64,000 nt of DNA from Hyphomicrobiaceae bacterium (GCA_022844225.1 JALHMC010000005.1:62001-126000); one strand, 5' to 3'; shown: positions 16,826 to 27,370, counted from the stretch's first letter. Notes: generated from the letters alone by a model not told the origin. Numbers and translations: made by a program.

Positions 16826-19552
16826 CTACTCGGCTGCATCCTTACGAGGGGCTTTTGTTGTCGCCTTCTTTGACTTGGCTGGCTTCTTCTTGATTGTACC
16901 ACCTTCGTCGTTCGCGGCCTTGGGCGCGGCGCTCTTCTTGGCCTTGCCTTTGCCGAATCGGGACTTCCCGCCACCTTTTGCCGCTCGCTCGGCGAGCAGC
17001 AACACGGCCTCCTCGACCGTCACATCAGCCGGCTCCTTGCCGCGCGGGACGTTGGCATTGACGCCGCCATGCGTGATGTAGGGACCATAGCGACCGTTCA
17101 GGATCTCGATCTTGCCCTCGCCGCTGGGATGGGGACCGAGGTCTTTCAGCACGTCCCGTTGCTGTGCCCCTCGGCCGAAGCGCCCGCCTTTACCCGCTGC
17201 TTTCTCGGCCAGCACCGTCACCGCCCGATTGAGACCGATCGAGAAAACGTCCTCGATCGATTCGACGTTGGCGTAGCTCTTGCCGTGCTGCACATAGGGA
17301 CCGTAGCGGCCGAGCCCCGCGAGGATCATGTCCCCCGTCTCGGGGTGCTGACCGACTTCCCGCGGTAACGCGAGCAATTTTAGCGCGTACTCGAGATCGA
17401 CGTCGTTTGGATCGACGCCCTTGGGCAGCGAGGATCGCTTCGGCTTCTCGTCCTTCGATTTCGCCTCACCGAGTTGCAGGTACGTGCCGAAACGCCCGCT
17501 GCGCAACGTGACCTCCTCGCCCGAGGTGGGGTCGACACCCAGCACCTTGCCGTCGACGAGCCCGCCGTCACCACCCTCACCCGACTGGCTGAGCTGGCGC
17601 GTGTAGCGGCATTCAGGATAGTTGCCGCAGCCGACGAACGCCCCGTTCTTGCCGGAGATTTTGAGCGACAGCTGCCCCGTGCCGCACTTCGGGCAGGCGC
17701 GCGGGTTCGATCCGTCACCCTTGTCCGGAAAAATGTGCGGGCCCAGCAGCTCGTTGAGCGCGTCCAGCACGTCGGAGACTTTCAGCTCCTTGGTCTCAGT
17801 CACCGAGCCCATGAAATCGCGCCAGAAGTCGCGAAGCACGTCTTTCCAGGCAAGTTTGTGGTCGGAGATGAGATCGAGCTGTTCCTCGAGCCCCGCCGTG
17901 AAGTCATACTCCACGTAGCGCCGGAAAAAACTCTCCAGGAACGCCGTGACGAGCCGGCCCTTGTCCTCTGGGACGAGCTGCTTCTTGTCGACCCGCACGT
18001 AATCGCGATCGACCAGCGTCGCGAGCGTCGAGACGTACGTCGACGGGCGCCCGATGCCGAGCTCCTCCATGCGCTTCGTGAGAGAGGCCTCCGTGTAGCG
18101 CGGCGGCGGCTGCGTGAAATGCTGGTTCGTCTCGAGTCCACGCTCCGTGACCTTGTCGCCGGTGGCAAGTGGCGGCAGGCGGCGCGCATCGTCTTCGTCG
18201 CCGCTCTTGTCCTCCTTGCCCTTCTCGATCACCCGCTGGCGATCGTCGCGGCCTTCCTCGTAAAGCTTGAGGAAACCGTCGAACTGGATCACCGAGCCGG
18301 TCGCACGGAAGCTGTAGCCCTTGCCGTCGCGGCCCTTGACGTCGATGTCGGCGGTCGTCTGCTCGACGTCGGCCGAGGCCATCTGGCTGGCGACCGAACG
18401 CTTCCAGATCAGCTCGTAGAGCCGCTGTTGGTCGCGGTCGAGGAAGCGCGCAACGTCCTGCGGTCGCCGGCTGACGTCCGTAGGCCGTACGGCTTCGTGC
18501 GCCTCCTGCGCATTCTTGGCCTTGGCCTTGTACTCGCGGATGAACGGCGCCACGTAGCGCCGGCCGAAGTCGGACTCGATCTGGCGCCGGATGGCCGCCA
18601 CCGCTTCCGGAATGATGGTGACGCCGTCGGTTCGCATGTAGGTGATGAGACCGACCGTCTCGCCGTCGAGATCGATGCCTTCGTAGAGCCGTTGCGCCAC
18701 GTTCATGGTCTGCTTGGCCGAGAAGCCGAGCTTCCGCGAAGCATCCATCTGCAGCGTCGATGTCGAGAACGGGGCATAGGGATTGCGCTTGCGCGCCTGC
18801 TTCTCCACCGATCGAACCGTGAACGTGGCGCCCTGCACCGCCGCCTTGATGGCACCGGCGGAGGCTTCGTCCTTTATCGACAGGCGCTCGAGGCGCTTGC
18901 CGTCGATGGCTTGCAGACGGGCCTCGAAGTCCTCGTTCTTCTGCGTCGCGAGACGGGCGACGATCGTCCAGTATTCGTCGGTCTTGAACTTCTCGATCTC
19001 GAGCTCGCGGTCGCACACCAGCCGCAGCGCCACCGACTGCACCCGTCCCGCCGAGCGCGCACCCGGCAGCTTGCGCCAAAGCACCGGCGACAAGGTGAAG
19101 CCCACGAGATAATCGAGCGCCCGGCGCGCCAGATAGGCATCGACCAACGGCGCGTCGATCTCGCGCGGCGCCTTCATGGCCTCGAGCACCGACTGCTTCG
19201 TCACCGCATTGAACGTGACACGCTCGACCGGCACACCTTTCCTGATGGCCTTCTTCTCGGTCAGCAGCTCGAGAATATGCCAGGAGATCGCCTCACCCTC
19301 GCGATCGGGGTCGGTGGCAAGAATGAGCTTGTCGGCTTTGCGCACGGCCTCCGTGATCTCGCGCATCACCTTGCGCGATCTATCGTCGTCAGAGGCCCAG
19401 TGCATGGCGAAGTCGTTGTCCGGCTCCACCGAGCCGTCTTTCGAAGGCAGGTCGCGGACGTGGCCGTAGCTGGCGATGACCTTGAAGCCTGAGCCCAGGT
19501 ATTTGTTGATGGCTTTGGCTTTGGCGGCGGATTCGACGATCACAACGTTCAT
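16826..19552 (-). CDS. topA: DNA topoisomerase I
   Basis: A 908-residue type IA topoisomerase that relaxes negative supercoils. The Toprim domain opens with VIVESAAKAKAINKYLG and contains DPDREGE; the active-site tyrosine is in GLITYMRTDG (about residue 302). One C4 zinc finger (CPKCGTGQL ... CGNYPEC) near 617-645 is followed by further repeat domains and a Lys/Ala-rich tail that ends the protein, as in other alphaproteobacteria. It heads the conserved block topA-dprA-plsY-pyrC-pyrB, all on the minus strand. Confidence 0.98.
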   Translation of the reverse strand: MNVVIVESAAKAKAINKYLGSGFKVIASYGHVRDLPSKDGSVEPDNDFAMHWASDDDRSRKVMREITEAVRKADKLILATDPDREGEAISWHILELLTEKKAIRKGVPVERVTFNAVTKQSVLEAMKAPREIDAPLVDAYLARRALDYLVGFTLSPVLWRKLPGARSAGRVQSVALRLVCDRELEIEKFKTDEYWTIVARLATQKNEDFEARLQAIDGKRLERLSIKDEASAGAIKAAVQGATFTVRSVEKQARKRNPYAPFSTSTLQMDASRKLGFSAKQTMNVAQRLYEGIDLDGETVGLITYMRTDGVTIIPEAVAAIRRQIESDFGRRYVAPFIREYKAKAKNAQEAHEAVRPTDVSRRPQDVARFLDRDQQRLYELIWKRSVASQMASADVEQTTADIDVKGRDGKGYSFRATGSVIQFDGFLKLYEEGRDDRQRVIEKGKEDKSGDEDDARRLPPLATGDKVTERGLETNQHFTQPPPRYTEASLTKRMEELGIGRPSTYVSTLATLVDRDYVRVDKKQLVPEDKGRLVTAFLESFFRRYVEYDFTAGLEEQLDLISDHKLAWKDVLRDFWRDFMGSVTETKELKVSDVLDALNELLGPHIFPDKGDGSNPRACPKCGTGQLSLKISGKNGAFVGCGNYPECRYTRQLSQSGEGGDGGLVDGKVLGVDPTSGEEVTLRSGRFGTYLQLGEAKSKDEKPKRSSLPKGVDPNDVDLEYALKLLALPREVGQHPETGDMILAGLGRYGPYVQHGKSYANVESIEDVFSIGLNRAVTVLAEKAAGKGGRFGRGAQQRDVLKDLGPHPSGEGKIEILNGRYGPYITHGGVNANVPRGKEPADVTVEEAVLLLAERAAKGGGKSRFGKGKAKKSAAPKAANDEGGTIKKKPAKSKKATTKAPRKDAAE

Positions 19553-19743
19553 TGACGTCCGTTCAGTTTGGCCCGCCCCCGGCAGCTACGATACACGGCC
19601 GGCATTCTGGGGGTGTCCGCTCACAATCGGAGACAGCATATGGTTGACACCGGACGCCGTGTCAAACCCGCTCTAAATTGCATAGTTCATACAAATCTAC
19701 CTTAGATTGCATCGTCAGTCGTAGTACATTAAGGTATCTGAAG

Positions 19744-20034
19744 ATGGCGAGCTGGCATGAGTACAACGGGAGGCCCGAGCAAATGCGGAAGCGGGATGGT
19801 GCAATCGGGAAAATCTCATTGACGGTCAACGCAGAACCCGAATTTGGGTCACGTCCTGGCGCTGAGGGATCTTCACACATGCAGTCACGGGCCACGAGAA
19901 GCGACCAACTCGCCTATGTTTCGGACATGATCGACGAACTCGCAACCATGGCACAACGCCTCGGGTGCCCCACATTGGCTGGCATTCTCGATCTTGCTCA
20001 GCGCGAGGCCCGCCTCGAGCAATCGCGAGCCTGA
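19744..20034 (+). CDS. Small conserved-type cytoplasmic protein of unknown function
   Basis: Up to 96 residues. The C-terminal 50 (from MQSRATRSDQ at 19879) form an amphipathic helical segment, YVSDMIDELATMAQRLGC then TLAGILDLAQREA, of a kind seen in small alphaproteobacterial proteins. The start is uncertain: 19744 has AAGGT upstream, while 19879 begins at the conserved-looking part. It is inserted between topA and dprA on the opposite strand. Confidence 0.6.
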   Translation: MASWHEYNGRPEQMRKRDGAIGKISLTVNAEPEFGSRPGAEGSSHMQSRATRSDQLAYVSDMIDELATMAQRLGCPTLAGILDLAQREARLEQSRA

Positions 20035-20056
20035 TCCCAGCGTGGGCTCCTTTGAT

Positions 20057-21310
20057 TTACTGCGGATCGTCGCGCTGGCGCAACGAGACGAGCTGCGATC
20101 CGTGCCGTTCGATCAGTCCCGCGAGCGCAAGCTCCAGGATCGCGACGCGTGTCGCCTGAGAATTCAGGCCCGCGGCCCGCGCCACCTCGTCGAGCGTTGC
20201 CGGGGCCGGTCCGAGCACGGCCATGACCGCCTCCATCGCTTGCTTCGAGGCGGCCTCCCCGTTTCCGCCCTGGGGTTGCACAGCCACGGTTGTAACGAGA
20301 CCGCGCTCTGGCGCCGTCGCCGGACCCGCCTGCAGGCTCGACGGCGTCACCTCCTCGAGCGCAACCTGCGTGGCGCTGCGCGGCCCCTTTCCGCGCATTG
20401 GCGCCAGCGCCTCGAGCACATCCGCGGGCGACGTGACCATCGTGACCCCGGGCCTTTTCAGCAGCGAATTCGGCCCCTCCGAGCGCGGATCGAGCGGATG
20501 GCCAGGCACGGCCATCACTTCGCGCCCCTGATCGGCCGCCGCATGCGCCGTGATCAGGCTCCCCGACCGCCGCGCGGCTTCGATCACGATCACACCGAGA
20601 GAGAGTCCGCTGATGATTCGGTTACGACGCGGAAAATCCTGCCCCCGGGGCTGGAAGCCGGGTGGCATCTCGGTGACGAGGCAGCCCTCCTCGGCAAGCC
20701 GCGCTTGCAGGGCCGCGTTTTCCGGCGGATAGACGAAGTCGATCCCGCCCGCCAGGACCGCGACCGTGCCCGTCGCCAGCGACGCCTCGTGCACCACGCT
20801 ATCGATGCCCCGTGCGAGCCCCGAAACGATCACATATCCCGCCTCTCCGACGCGGCTCGCGATCAGACGCGCCATCGCCATGCCGGCCGCTGACGCATTT
20901 CTCGCCCCAACGACGGCTGCTGCATCACGTTGCAGCAACTCGATCCGGCCTTTGACATAGAGCAGCGGTGGTGGGACCGGCAAATGGGCCAGCGCCGGCG
21001 GATAGCCGGGCTCGATCGTGAACAGCGGCCTCGCGCCATGTTTGCTGGCGGCCGCCAGCTCAGACTCGGCCCGCGACGCCGGACAAATGGTGATGGCTCG
21101 CGCACGGCCTGCCCTGCGCGCGATTTCCGGCAGCGCGTCGAGTGCGTTGCCGGCGCCACCGTAATGATTGATGAGTTCGCGAAATGTAACTGGACCGACG
21201 CTTTCGGTTCGGATCAGGCGCAAGCAGGCCAACCGCTCGGCATCGTTCAGTGCGGCCACGGGCAGCGGCGCCGGTGTGAACAGATCCCCCGTTCTATCCC
21301 TTGGCGCCAA
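20057..21310 (-). CDS. dprA: DNA processing protein DprA
   Basis: A 417-residue DprA/Smf protein that binds single-stranded DNA and loads RecA during natural transformation. A SAM-like N-terminal part is followed by the Rossmann-like domain: [35 protein letters not shown] and SGSLITA. A C-terminal winged-helix (DprA_WH) begins near residue 355 ([17 protein letters not shown]). It is directly downstream of plsY in the same orientation and the reading frames overlap slightly, which indicates one operon. Confidence 0.97.
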   Translation of the reverse strand: MAPRDRTGDLFTPAPLPVAALNDAERLACLRLIRTESVGPVTFRELINHYGGAGNALDALPEIARRAGRARAITICPASRAESELAAASKHGARPLFTIEPGYPPALAHLPVPPPLLYVKGRIELLQRDAAAVVGARNASAAGMAMARLIASRVGEAGYVIVSGLARGIDSVVHEASLATGTVAVLAGGIDFVYPPENAALQARLAEEGCLVTEMPPGFQPRGQDFPRRNRIISGLSLGVIVIEAARRSGSLITAHAAADQGREVMAVPGHPLDPRSEGPNSLLKRPGVTMVTSPADVLEALAPMRGKGPRSATQVALEEVTPSSLQAGPATAPERGLVTTVAVQPQGGNGEAASKQAMEAVMAVLGPAPATLDEVARAAGLNSQATRVAILELALAGLIERHGSQLVSLRQRDDPQ

Positions 21311-22001
21311 TCTTCGACTCCGTCCCCGCCGTCAGTCGCCTGATGTTCTCCCGGTGCTTCCAGAAGAGCAAGGCCGATATCACGGCGACGATCGGCGTCA
21401 CGAACGGACCACTGGTCGCGGCGAGATAGAGAAACACGACCATCGTCGCAACGAGCGCCGCCAGCGACGAATATCGCAGAGCAACGGCAACCGCGATCCA
21501 CACCGCGCCGAACACCAGCGCCGCCTGCCAGGAAAAGGCGATCAGCACGCCGATGTAGGTCGCGACGCCCTTCCCGCCCTTGAAGCCGAGCCAGACCGGA
21601 AAGATGTGCCCGAGGAATGCGCCGAGTCCCGCCATCAGTCCCGCCGAGACCACCAGTGGCTGGGCCCGCGCCTTCGCCACCACGATCTCCGCCCCGAGCC
21701 CGCCCACGGACGACCCGAGCGGTGCCGCCGCAACATGGGCCTCCGCAGCGAGCCACGCAGCGATCCACACCCCGAGCAACACCGCCAGCGTGCCCTTGAG
21801 CACGTCGAGCAGCAGCGTCAGCGCCGCGAGCTTCTTGTTGCCCGTCCGCAAGACGTTCGTCGCCCCGATATTGCCCGATCCGATCGCGCGCACGTCGCCG
21901 AGCCCTGCAGCCCGCGTCAAAAGCAGACCGAACGGTATCGAGCCGAGCACGTAGCCGAGCCCGAGCATCGTGGCAGTGAGCAGGATCGGATTGGACAGCA
22001 C
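21294..22001 (-). CDS. plsY: Acyl-phosphate glycerol-3-phosphate acyltransferase
   Basis: A 235-residue integral membrane enzyme that transfers the acyl group from acyl-phosphate to glycerol-3-phosphate in the first step of phospholipid synthesis. Family motifs: [39 protein letters not shown], and a later Ser/Glu-type loop. The GTG at 22001 is preceded by AAGGGGG six bases away. It lies between pyrC and dprA, as in many Hyphomicrobiales. Confidence 0.96.
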   Translation of the reverse strand: MLSNPILLTATMLGLGYVLGSIPFGLLLTRAAGLGDVRAIGSGNIGATNVLRTGNKKLAALTLLLDVLKGTLAVLLGVWIAAWLAAEAHVAAAPLGSSVGGLGAEIVVAKARAQPLVVSAGLMAGLGAFLGHIFPVWLGFKGGKGVATYIGVLIAFSWQAALVFGAVWIAVAVALRYSSLAALVATMVVFLYLAATSGPFVTPIVAVISALLFWKHRENIRRLTAGTESKIGAKG

Positions 22002-22048
22002 GTTACCCCCTTGGGAGCCGCCCGGCGGAGGAGCCCCCGCGCGCCATG

Positions 22049-23380
22049 CTACAGGCGATCGGGACCACCGTATTGGTAGACCGTGCGCCCGGCAACCATG
22101 GTCCGCAGGACGCGCCCCTGCATCTTCTGCTCGTCGAAGGGCGAGTTCGTCGAACGCGCGCGCATCAGGTCCCGGTCGACCACCCATGGCGTATTGAGAT
22201 CGATCAGCGCCAGATCCGCCGGCGCTCCTTTCTCCAGCCGTCCACCGTCGAGACCGAGCAGCCGCGCCGGGTTGATCGTCATCGCCTTGAGCAGCGGGAG
22301 GAGACCGACCTCACCCGAGTGGTAAAGCCGGAGCGCCGCGGGCAAGAGCGTTTCGAGCCCGACGGCGCCATCGGCCGCCTCGGCGAACGGCCGGCGCTTC
22401 ACGTCCGCATCCTGCGGGTCGTGGCTCGATACGATCAGATCGATATCGCCGGCCGCAAGTCCACTCACCATCGCGGCCCGGTCTTCCTCGGCCCGGAGCG
22501 GCGGCCGCACCTTGAAGAACGTCCGGTAGGGTCCGATGTCGTTCTCGTTGAGCGTCAGATGGTTGATCGAGACGCCGCACGTCACCGGGAGCTTCTTCGC
22601 CTTCGCCCGCCTGATGATGTCCAGGCTTTCCCGGCACGAAATGGTGGCCGCGTGATATCTCGCGTTGGTCATCTCGACGAGCCGCACATCGCGCTCCAGC
22701 ACGATCACCTCGGCGAACCGGTGCACACCCGGCAGCCCGAGCCGCGTCGCCGGCTCGCCCGAATTCATCGCTGCACCGTTCGAGAGGTACGGATCCTCGG
22801 TGTGATGCACGAGAAGCGCATCGAAATCGCGCGCATAGAGCAGGGCATTGCGCATCACGCGCGTGCTCGCGATCGACGACTTGCCATTCGTGAAGGCGAT
22901 GGCGCCTGCCCGCTGCAGGAGGCCGATCTCGGCCATCTCCTCGCCTCTCAGTCCGCGCGTGACGGCGGCCATGATGTGCACGTGCACGATCGCGCGCTCG
23001 CGGGCCCGCCGCTGCACGTAATCCACCAGCGCCACCTGATCGATGACCGGCTCGGTATCCGGCATGCACACGATGGTGGTGACGCCTCCGGCTGCCGCCG
23101 CGAAGCTCGCCGTCTTCAGCGTCTCTCGGTGCTCCTGTCCGGGATCACCCGTGTAAACCTGCGCATCGATCAGTCCGGGGCACAGCACGTGGCCGTCGCA
23201 ATCGACCACCGCGGCGCCCTGGGGTGCGTTCCGCCTCAGGTTCGGCCCGAGTTCGGCAATTTCCGCGCCGACCACCACGAGCCCGCCCGGCTCGTCGCGT
23301 CCGCTGGCCGGATCGACCAGCCGCGCGTTGATGAAGGCCGTGGCCCCTGGTGCCTCGGTCGGCTGCAACGATCGCTTCAT
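22049..23380 (-). CDS. pyrC: Dihydroorotase-like protein, probably non-catalytic (PyrX-type)
   Basis: A 443-residue amidohydrolase-fold protein in the expected pyrC position, 8 bases after pyrB. Active dihydroorotases have Asp-x-His-x-His after PGLID; here the sequence is [14 protein letters not shown], so both metal-binding His are missing. The later Asp-His-Ala-Pro site is replaced by SSHDPQD. The rest of the fold is intact ([38 protein letters not shown]). Alphaproteobacterial homologues of this type commonly lack the first His pair; a catalytically dead homologue is known in Pseudomonas to assemble with aspartate carbamoyltransferase. That role is inferred here, and an active PyrC should exist elsewhere. 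ATG 23380 has GAGG upstream. Confidence 0.9.
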   Translation of the reverse strand: MKRSLQPTEAPGATAFINARLVDPASGRDEPGGLVVVGAEIAELGPNLRRNAPQGAAVVDCDGHVLCPGLIDAQVYTGDPGQEHRETLKTASFAAAAGGVTTIVCMPDTEPVIDQVALVDYVQRRARERAIVHVHIMAAVTRGLRGEEMAEIGLLQRAGAIAFTNGKSSIASTRVMRNALLYARDFDALLVHHTEDPYLSNGAAMNSGEPATRLGLPGVHRFAEVIVLERDVRLVEMTNARYHAATISCRESLDIIRRAKAKKLPVTCGVSINHLTLNENDIGPYRTFFKVRPPLRAEEDRAAMVSGLAAGDIDLIVSSHDPQDADVKRRPFAEAADGAVGLETLLPAALRLYHSGEVGLLPLLKAMTINPARLLGLDGGRLEKGAPADLALIDLNTPWVVDRDLMRARSTNSPFDEQKMQGRVLRTMVAGRTVYQYGGPDRL

Positions 23381-23387
23381 GGCCGCC

Positions 23388-24356
23388 TCAATGGTTCGGC
23401 AGTTTTCGCGCCAGGGCCTCGAGCACGGCCATCCGCACGGCAACGCCCATCTCGACCTGGTCACGGATAACGCTGCGCGAGTGGTCCGCGATGGCCGAGG
23501 CGATCTCGACGCCCCGGTTCATCGGGCCGGGATGCATGATCAGCGCGTCGGGCTTGGCCAGTGCCAGCTTCTCCTGATCAAGTCCGAAGAAGTGATAGTA
23601 CTCGCGTGTCGACGGCACGTAGTTGCCCTGCATGCGCTCGCGCTGCAGACGCAGCATCATCACGATGTCGGCGTCCTCCAGGCCCTTCCACATGTCGGTG
23701 AACACCTCCGCACCGAGACGATCGATGCCGGGTGGCAGCAAAGTCGATGGCGCCACCAGACGCACCCGTGCGCCCAGGGCATTGAGCACATGGATATTCG
23801 AACGCGCGACGCGACTGTGCAGGATGTCGCCGCAGATCGCCACCGTAAGCCCGCCGACGCGCCCCTTCGCGCGCCGGATGGTCAGGGCATCGAGCAGAGC
23901 CTGGGTCGGGTGCTCGTGCGCGCCGTCACCGGCGTTGATCACCGAGCAGTCGACTTTCTGCGAGAGCAATTCCACCGCGCCCGCCGCGTAGTGGCGAACG
24001 ACGATCATGTCCGGCCGCATCGCGTTGAGCGTCATCGCCGTGTCGATCAGCGATTCGCCCTTCTGCACCGATGAGGTCGAGACGTTCATGTTCATCACGT
24101 CCGCGCCGAGCCGCTTTCCGGCGAGCTCGAACGAGGCCTGCGTGCGCGTCGAGGCCTCGAAGAACAGGTTGATCAGGGTCCGCCCCCGCAACACGTCCCG
24201 CTTCTTGTTGACCTGGCGATTGAGATCAGCCGCCTTGTCGGCGAGGTCGAGGAGAGATTCGATCTCGACTGCGGACAGCCCCTCGCAAGTGAGGAGGTGG
24301 CGGCGTGAGAAAAAAACCGGTGATGGCTCGATCATGTTCATTAAAGCCGTGCTCAT
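23388..24356 (-). CDS. pyrB: Aspartate carbamoyltransferase catalytic subunit
   Basis: A 322-residue enzyme that joins carbamoyl phosphate and L-aspartate in pyrimidine synthesis. The carbamoyl-phosphate loop is [13 protein letters not shown], followed by [12 protein letters not shown], and the aspartate-side [11 protein letters not shown]. The ATG at 24356 is preferred because GAGG is next to it; an upstream ATG at 24380 lacks a ribosome site. No pyrI regulatory subunit is present. It is followed closely by the inactive-looking dihydroorotase, a likely assembly partner. Confidence 0.97.
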   Translation of the reverse strand: MSTALMNMIEPSPVFFSRRHLLTCEGLSAVEIESLLDLADKAADLNRQVNKKRDVLRGRTLINLFFEASTRTQASFELAGKRLGADVMNMNVSTSSVQKGESLIDTAMTLNAMRPDMIVVRHYAAGAVELLSQKVDCSVINAGDGAHEHPTQALLDALTIRRAKGRVGGLTVAICGDILHSRVARSNIHVLNALGARVRLVAPSTLLPPGIDRLGAEVFTDMWKGLEDADIVMMLRLQRERMQGNYVPSTREYYHFFGLDQEKLALAKPDALIMHPGPMNRGVEIASAIADHSRSVIRDQVEMGVAVRMAVLEALARKLPNH

Positions 24357-24452
24357 AGTCCTCGCAACGTCATGTGGCAAGGCCTGCCGTCGGTTATCCC
24401 GGCCGTCTTGATGAAGATCGCCTTGCGTCTCGGCCTCGGCTCGGCGCTGCCA

Positions 24453-25382
24453 TCAGGCAATCAAACGGCTGTTGTCCGGCACCCAATCCGCGACCCGGTC
24501 CGTGCTCGCGATGAACTCGTTGATGGCGGCCAGCGTCGACCTGTCGCGCAGCAGCGGGGCGTGGCCTTGGCCGCGCACCGTCAATGTCGTCAGGCTCGGA
24601 TGCCTCAGTCGCATCTCGGCCACGGTGGCCTCCGAGAGGACATCGGAAAGCTCGCCCCGGATCACCATCGCCGGCATCCGTGTGAGGGCCTGGAATTGTG
24701 GCCACAGCTCGGGCGCTGGCCCGTCGATCAGCGTCAGCGCCTCCGCGAGCCGCGGATCATAGCCCCGCGTGGGGAGACCATGATCGTCGTTGAACCACTG
24801 CCGGGCTATATCCGTCCAGTCCTGATCCGGTACGGCCGGGAAAGACTTGGCGCTGATGCCACGGACAAGTTCCCCGGCCTCCTCCCAGGTGGGTGGTAGA
24901 GGCACGCGCCCGACGTGCGCGATCATGCGGACCAGCCCCTCTCGCTCGATCACGGGCCCGATATCGCACAGGACCACGGCGCCGAGCGCCGTCGGCCTCG
25001 CGCACGCCACCATCATCGCCAGCAGACCACCTCGCGAGGTCCCGATCACCGCGACGTCCGCGAGCCCGCCGATGCACAGCAGGTCCAGCACGTCCTGCAT
25101 CTCGACAGCCAGCGTGTAGTTCCGCGGGGTTGAATCCCACTGCGATCGCCCCCTTCCCCGGTAATCGACCGCCACCACGTCACGCGCGTTCGGATTATGC
25201 GGACTGGACAGGAACGACGCGAGGATGTGGAAATCGCGGCTGTTGCGCGTCAGGCCGGGCAGGCAGAGCACGGTTCGCCGGCGCGAGGCGGGTGCCGGAT
25301 AATAGCGCGCATGGAGACGCAGCCCGTCCTGTGCCGTGAAATGGATGTCTTGCCAGTTCTGCGCCCTGAGGCCTGCGGTCAT
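24453..25382 (-). CDS. Alpha/beta-hydrolase fold protein
   Basis: A 309-residue hydrolase with the nucleophile elbow GTSRGG (Ser116), the oxyanion segment LPGLTRNSRDF, and the catalytic His in GQGHAP (about 274). Residues between 140 and 210 form a cap. Substrate unknown; family members are esterases or dehalogenase-like enzymes. It lies upstream of pyrB on the same strand and may be unrelated to it. Confidence 0.9.
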   Translation of the reverse strand: MTAGLRAQNWQDIHFTAQDGLRLHARYYPAPASRRRTVLCLPGLTRNSRDFHILASFLSSPHNPNARDVVAVDYRGRGRSQWDSTPRNYTLAVEMQDVLDLLCIGGLADVAVIGTSRGGLLAMMVACARPTALGAVVLCDIGPVIEREGLVRMIAHVGRVPLPPTWEEAGELVRGISAKSFPAVPDQDWTDIARQWFNDDHGLPTRGYDPRLAEALTLIDGPAPELWPQFQALTRMPAMVIRGELSDVLSEATVAEMRLRHPSLTTLTVRGQGHAPLLRDRSTLAAINEFIASTDRVADWVPDNSRLIA

Positions 25383-25539
25383 TGCGTGGTCGCACCCGTT
25401 TGACGTCTCGGCGACCGTTGCACGAGGCCTCCGCGATCCGCAAGCCGGCAAGGCCGTTCCCGCACGCTCGTATCGAAGAGGCCCGGCCGCCGAGGCAACC
25501 GAGCCACATCACATCGTACCGACGAGAGGCCAACGCCGA

Positions 25540-25803
25540 TCAGGGCGACGTATGGCCAAGCCGGGTGAAGAAGCCACCCGAGGATGCCGAGCGCGGCGCG
25601 CTGGTCTGGATGTCGGCGAAGGGCGAACGCGGCGCGCTGTCGCCGAGCTGATCGAAAGGCGAGCGCGGTGCGCTGTCCGAAAGGTCACCGAACGCACTGC
25701 GCGGCGCCGAGGCGCCGAGGTCCGTGAACACGGCCGGGCTCGCGGCGTGAGCCACTCCTGCAAGGAGACCGAGGGCGACGAGGCTGGCGGCGAGGGTCTT
25801 CAT
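25540..25803 (-). CDS. Small secreted protein with four 12-residue SAPRS repeats
   Basis: An 87-residue protein with a clear signal peptide (residues 1-20, ending AHA). The mature part is almost entirely four repeats spaced exactly 12 residues apart: SAPRS at 32-36, 44-48, 56-60 and 68-72, each preceded by F-x-D/Q-L/I. A short Gly/Phe tail follows. Disordered and exported; function unknown. It stands alone between two unrelated minus-strand genes. Confidence 0.8.
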   Translation of the reverse strand: MKTLAASLVALGLLAGVAHAASPAVFTDLGASAPRSAFGDLSDSAPRSPFDQLGDSAPRSPFADIQTSAPRSASSGGFFTRLGHTSP

Positions 25804-26007
25804 GGCATGGCTCCGTTATTGTTTTTTATGTTGGCTTGCGAGCAGCTTATCGAGTGGCGGCCGGTTCATAGCCGCGCTGCTGAGCCTTGATATGTGCGCC
25901 GCACCACCGAAGACCAGACCCGTTCACGGACGGGTGATGAACGGTGACCAGGAATGCCGTCCGCGTGTTCCACCGAGAGGTGTCGTGACAGCCCCCTCGG
26001 CACGCCC

Positions 26008-26814
26008 CTACGCGCTTGGCTCCGGCCCCACATACCGAATCTGCTCGGCCGGCAGATGGCGCCACGTCGTGTCCTGGCCCTGCTCCTCGAGGTAATGGGC
26101 AGCAAAGCTGACGGTCCTCGGCGTCAGCAGGAAGAGCCGCGTCGTCCGCCAGTCGAATCCGAGATCGAGCGCGACCACGGCACTCACCCCATCGACATTC
26201 ATCGGAATGCCGCGACCCGAACGGGCCTTGGCGATCGCAGCCTCGATCGCAGCTCCGAGGCGGCAGTAGGAGCCATAAACACCTTCCTGGCGTGCGACTT
26301 CGAGCACCTTCGGCGCACGCGGATCCATCGCGTGGAGTGGGATGCCGTAGCCGGGCACCCGGGTTTTGGCGGCCATGGCCTCGGTGACGATCTGCTCGGC
26401 GATCGCGTTCAGCTCGGCGTCACTCGGCACACCCGCAGCGAGCGTCGCGCCGAGTCGCGCCACCAGCATTTGGGCCAACTGCTCGCCGAGCCCGCCCATG
26501 CGATCACCGAACGCCGTAATCCCCGCCCCGACCGCGGCCTGGATCGTCGTGCCGTAGGAGGCATAACAGCGTGCGATCATCGAGGGCGGCGCAATGCCGT
26601 GCTCGATCGAGGCGACGAGCAGCGCGTCGAGAACCCGGGCCTGCGGCTTCGTCGGAAGCCGGCCCTGCAGCATCAGGAACATCATCTCGGCAAAGCTGAG
26701 CTGTCCGATGAGATCGCTCATCCGGTGCCCACGGACGATGATCTCCTCGGTGTCGCCCTCGCTGACCACCTTGGCGATCGCCGTCTCCCAACTCGTCATG
26801 TCGCGCGTTGCCAT
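26008..26814 (-). CDS. Citryl-CoA lyase / citrate synthase-like protein (short form)
   Basis: A 268-residue protein of the citrate synthase fold, much shorter than true citrate synthase (about 430). It carries the core segments VPGYGIPLHAMDPRAPK and MNVDGVSAVVALDLGF, corresponding to the active-site His and Asp loops; the first His of the usual GxGHP motif is Ile here, while the second His is kept. Such short forms are annotated as citryl-CoA lyases in alphaproteobacteria. No citrate lyase subunits are nearby. Reaction uncertain. Confidence 0.85.
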   Translation of the reverse strand: MATRDMTSWETAIAKVVSEGDTEEIIVRGHRMSDLIGQLSFAEMMFLMLQGRLPTKPQARVLDALLVASIEHGIAPPSMIARCYASYGTTIQAAVGAGITAFGDRMGGLGEQLAQMLVARLGATLAAGVPSDAELNAIAEQIVTEAMAAKTRVPGYGIPLHAMDPRAPKVLEVARQEGVYGSYCRLGAAIEAAIAKARSGRGIPMNVDGVSAVVALDLGFDWRTTRLFLLTPRTVSFAAHYLEEQGQDTTWRHLPAEQIRYVGPEPSA

Positions 26815-27061
26815 GTGCCGTGCACCTCTCTCATGTGTTCGAGCCGAGTATGCCAGACGCGCCAGTCTCTTGGGTCCTGCCTCAGCAGCGACTGAACGTC
26901 GATCACAAACATGTGAAAATAAAACGATACACTACGGGTCGAATTCGTATATATTGAACACAGATCAGAAACGGCGGCGGCCAAACGAGATCGAGGACAG
27001 CGCCCCGGATCTGAGCACAGACCAAAGTTCAACCACCGAAACCGAAGACGGAGTAACGACC

Positions 27062-27313
27062 ATGATGAAGAACCTTGCTGTCGCCGCCGCCCTGGTTGTC
27101 GCCACGGCCGGTCTCGCCACCTCTGCCAGCGCCGGCTACGGCCACCGCCATCACGGCTGGGGCCACAAGCACTTCCACGGCTACACCTACTACAAGCCGG
27201 TCCATCGCCACTACAAGCCGGTCTACAGCTATCGCCACTACTACAAGCCCGCGTGCTCGCACTACGGCTGGGGATACCGGCACGGCTACAAGGTGTGGAA
27301 GTGCCTCTGGTAA
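27062..27313 (+). CDS. Secreted His/Tyr-rich small protein
   Basis: An 83-residue protein with a signal peptide ending at about residue 24 (SASA). The 59-residue mature part has 11 His and 12 Tyr, three copies of a Y/H-Y-K-P-V/A unit, and two Cys. This composition suggests metal binding or wall association, but no family is recognised. GGAG lies eight bases before the ATG. A hairpin at 27371-27398 follows. Confidence 0.8.
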   Translation: MMKNLAVAAALVVATAGLATSASAGYGHRHHGWGHKHFHGYTYYKPVHRHYKPVYSYRHYYKPACSHYGWGYRHGYKVWKCLW

Positions 27314-27370
27314 TCGACGCGGCCGGACGAGGTTACAACCTCCCCGCTTTCCGCGTCTGGCCAACTCGAG

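Noticed and set aside
17474..19492. Long plus-strand frame of 672 codons across topA
   Set aside because: It is the antisense shadow of a GC-rich true gene; the translation is Arg/His/Leu-rich with no domain, and topA on the other strand is certain.
22046..23470. Plus-strand frame of 474 codons across the dihydroorotase homologue
   Set aside because: Antisense shadow with no recognisable domain; the minus-strand gene fits the pyrB-pyrC-plsY order.
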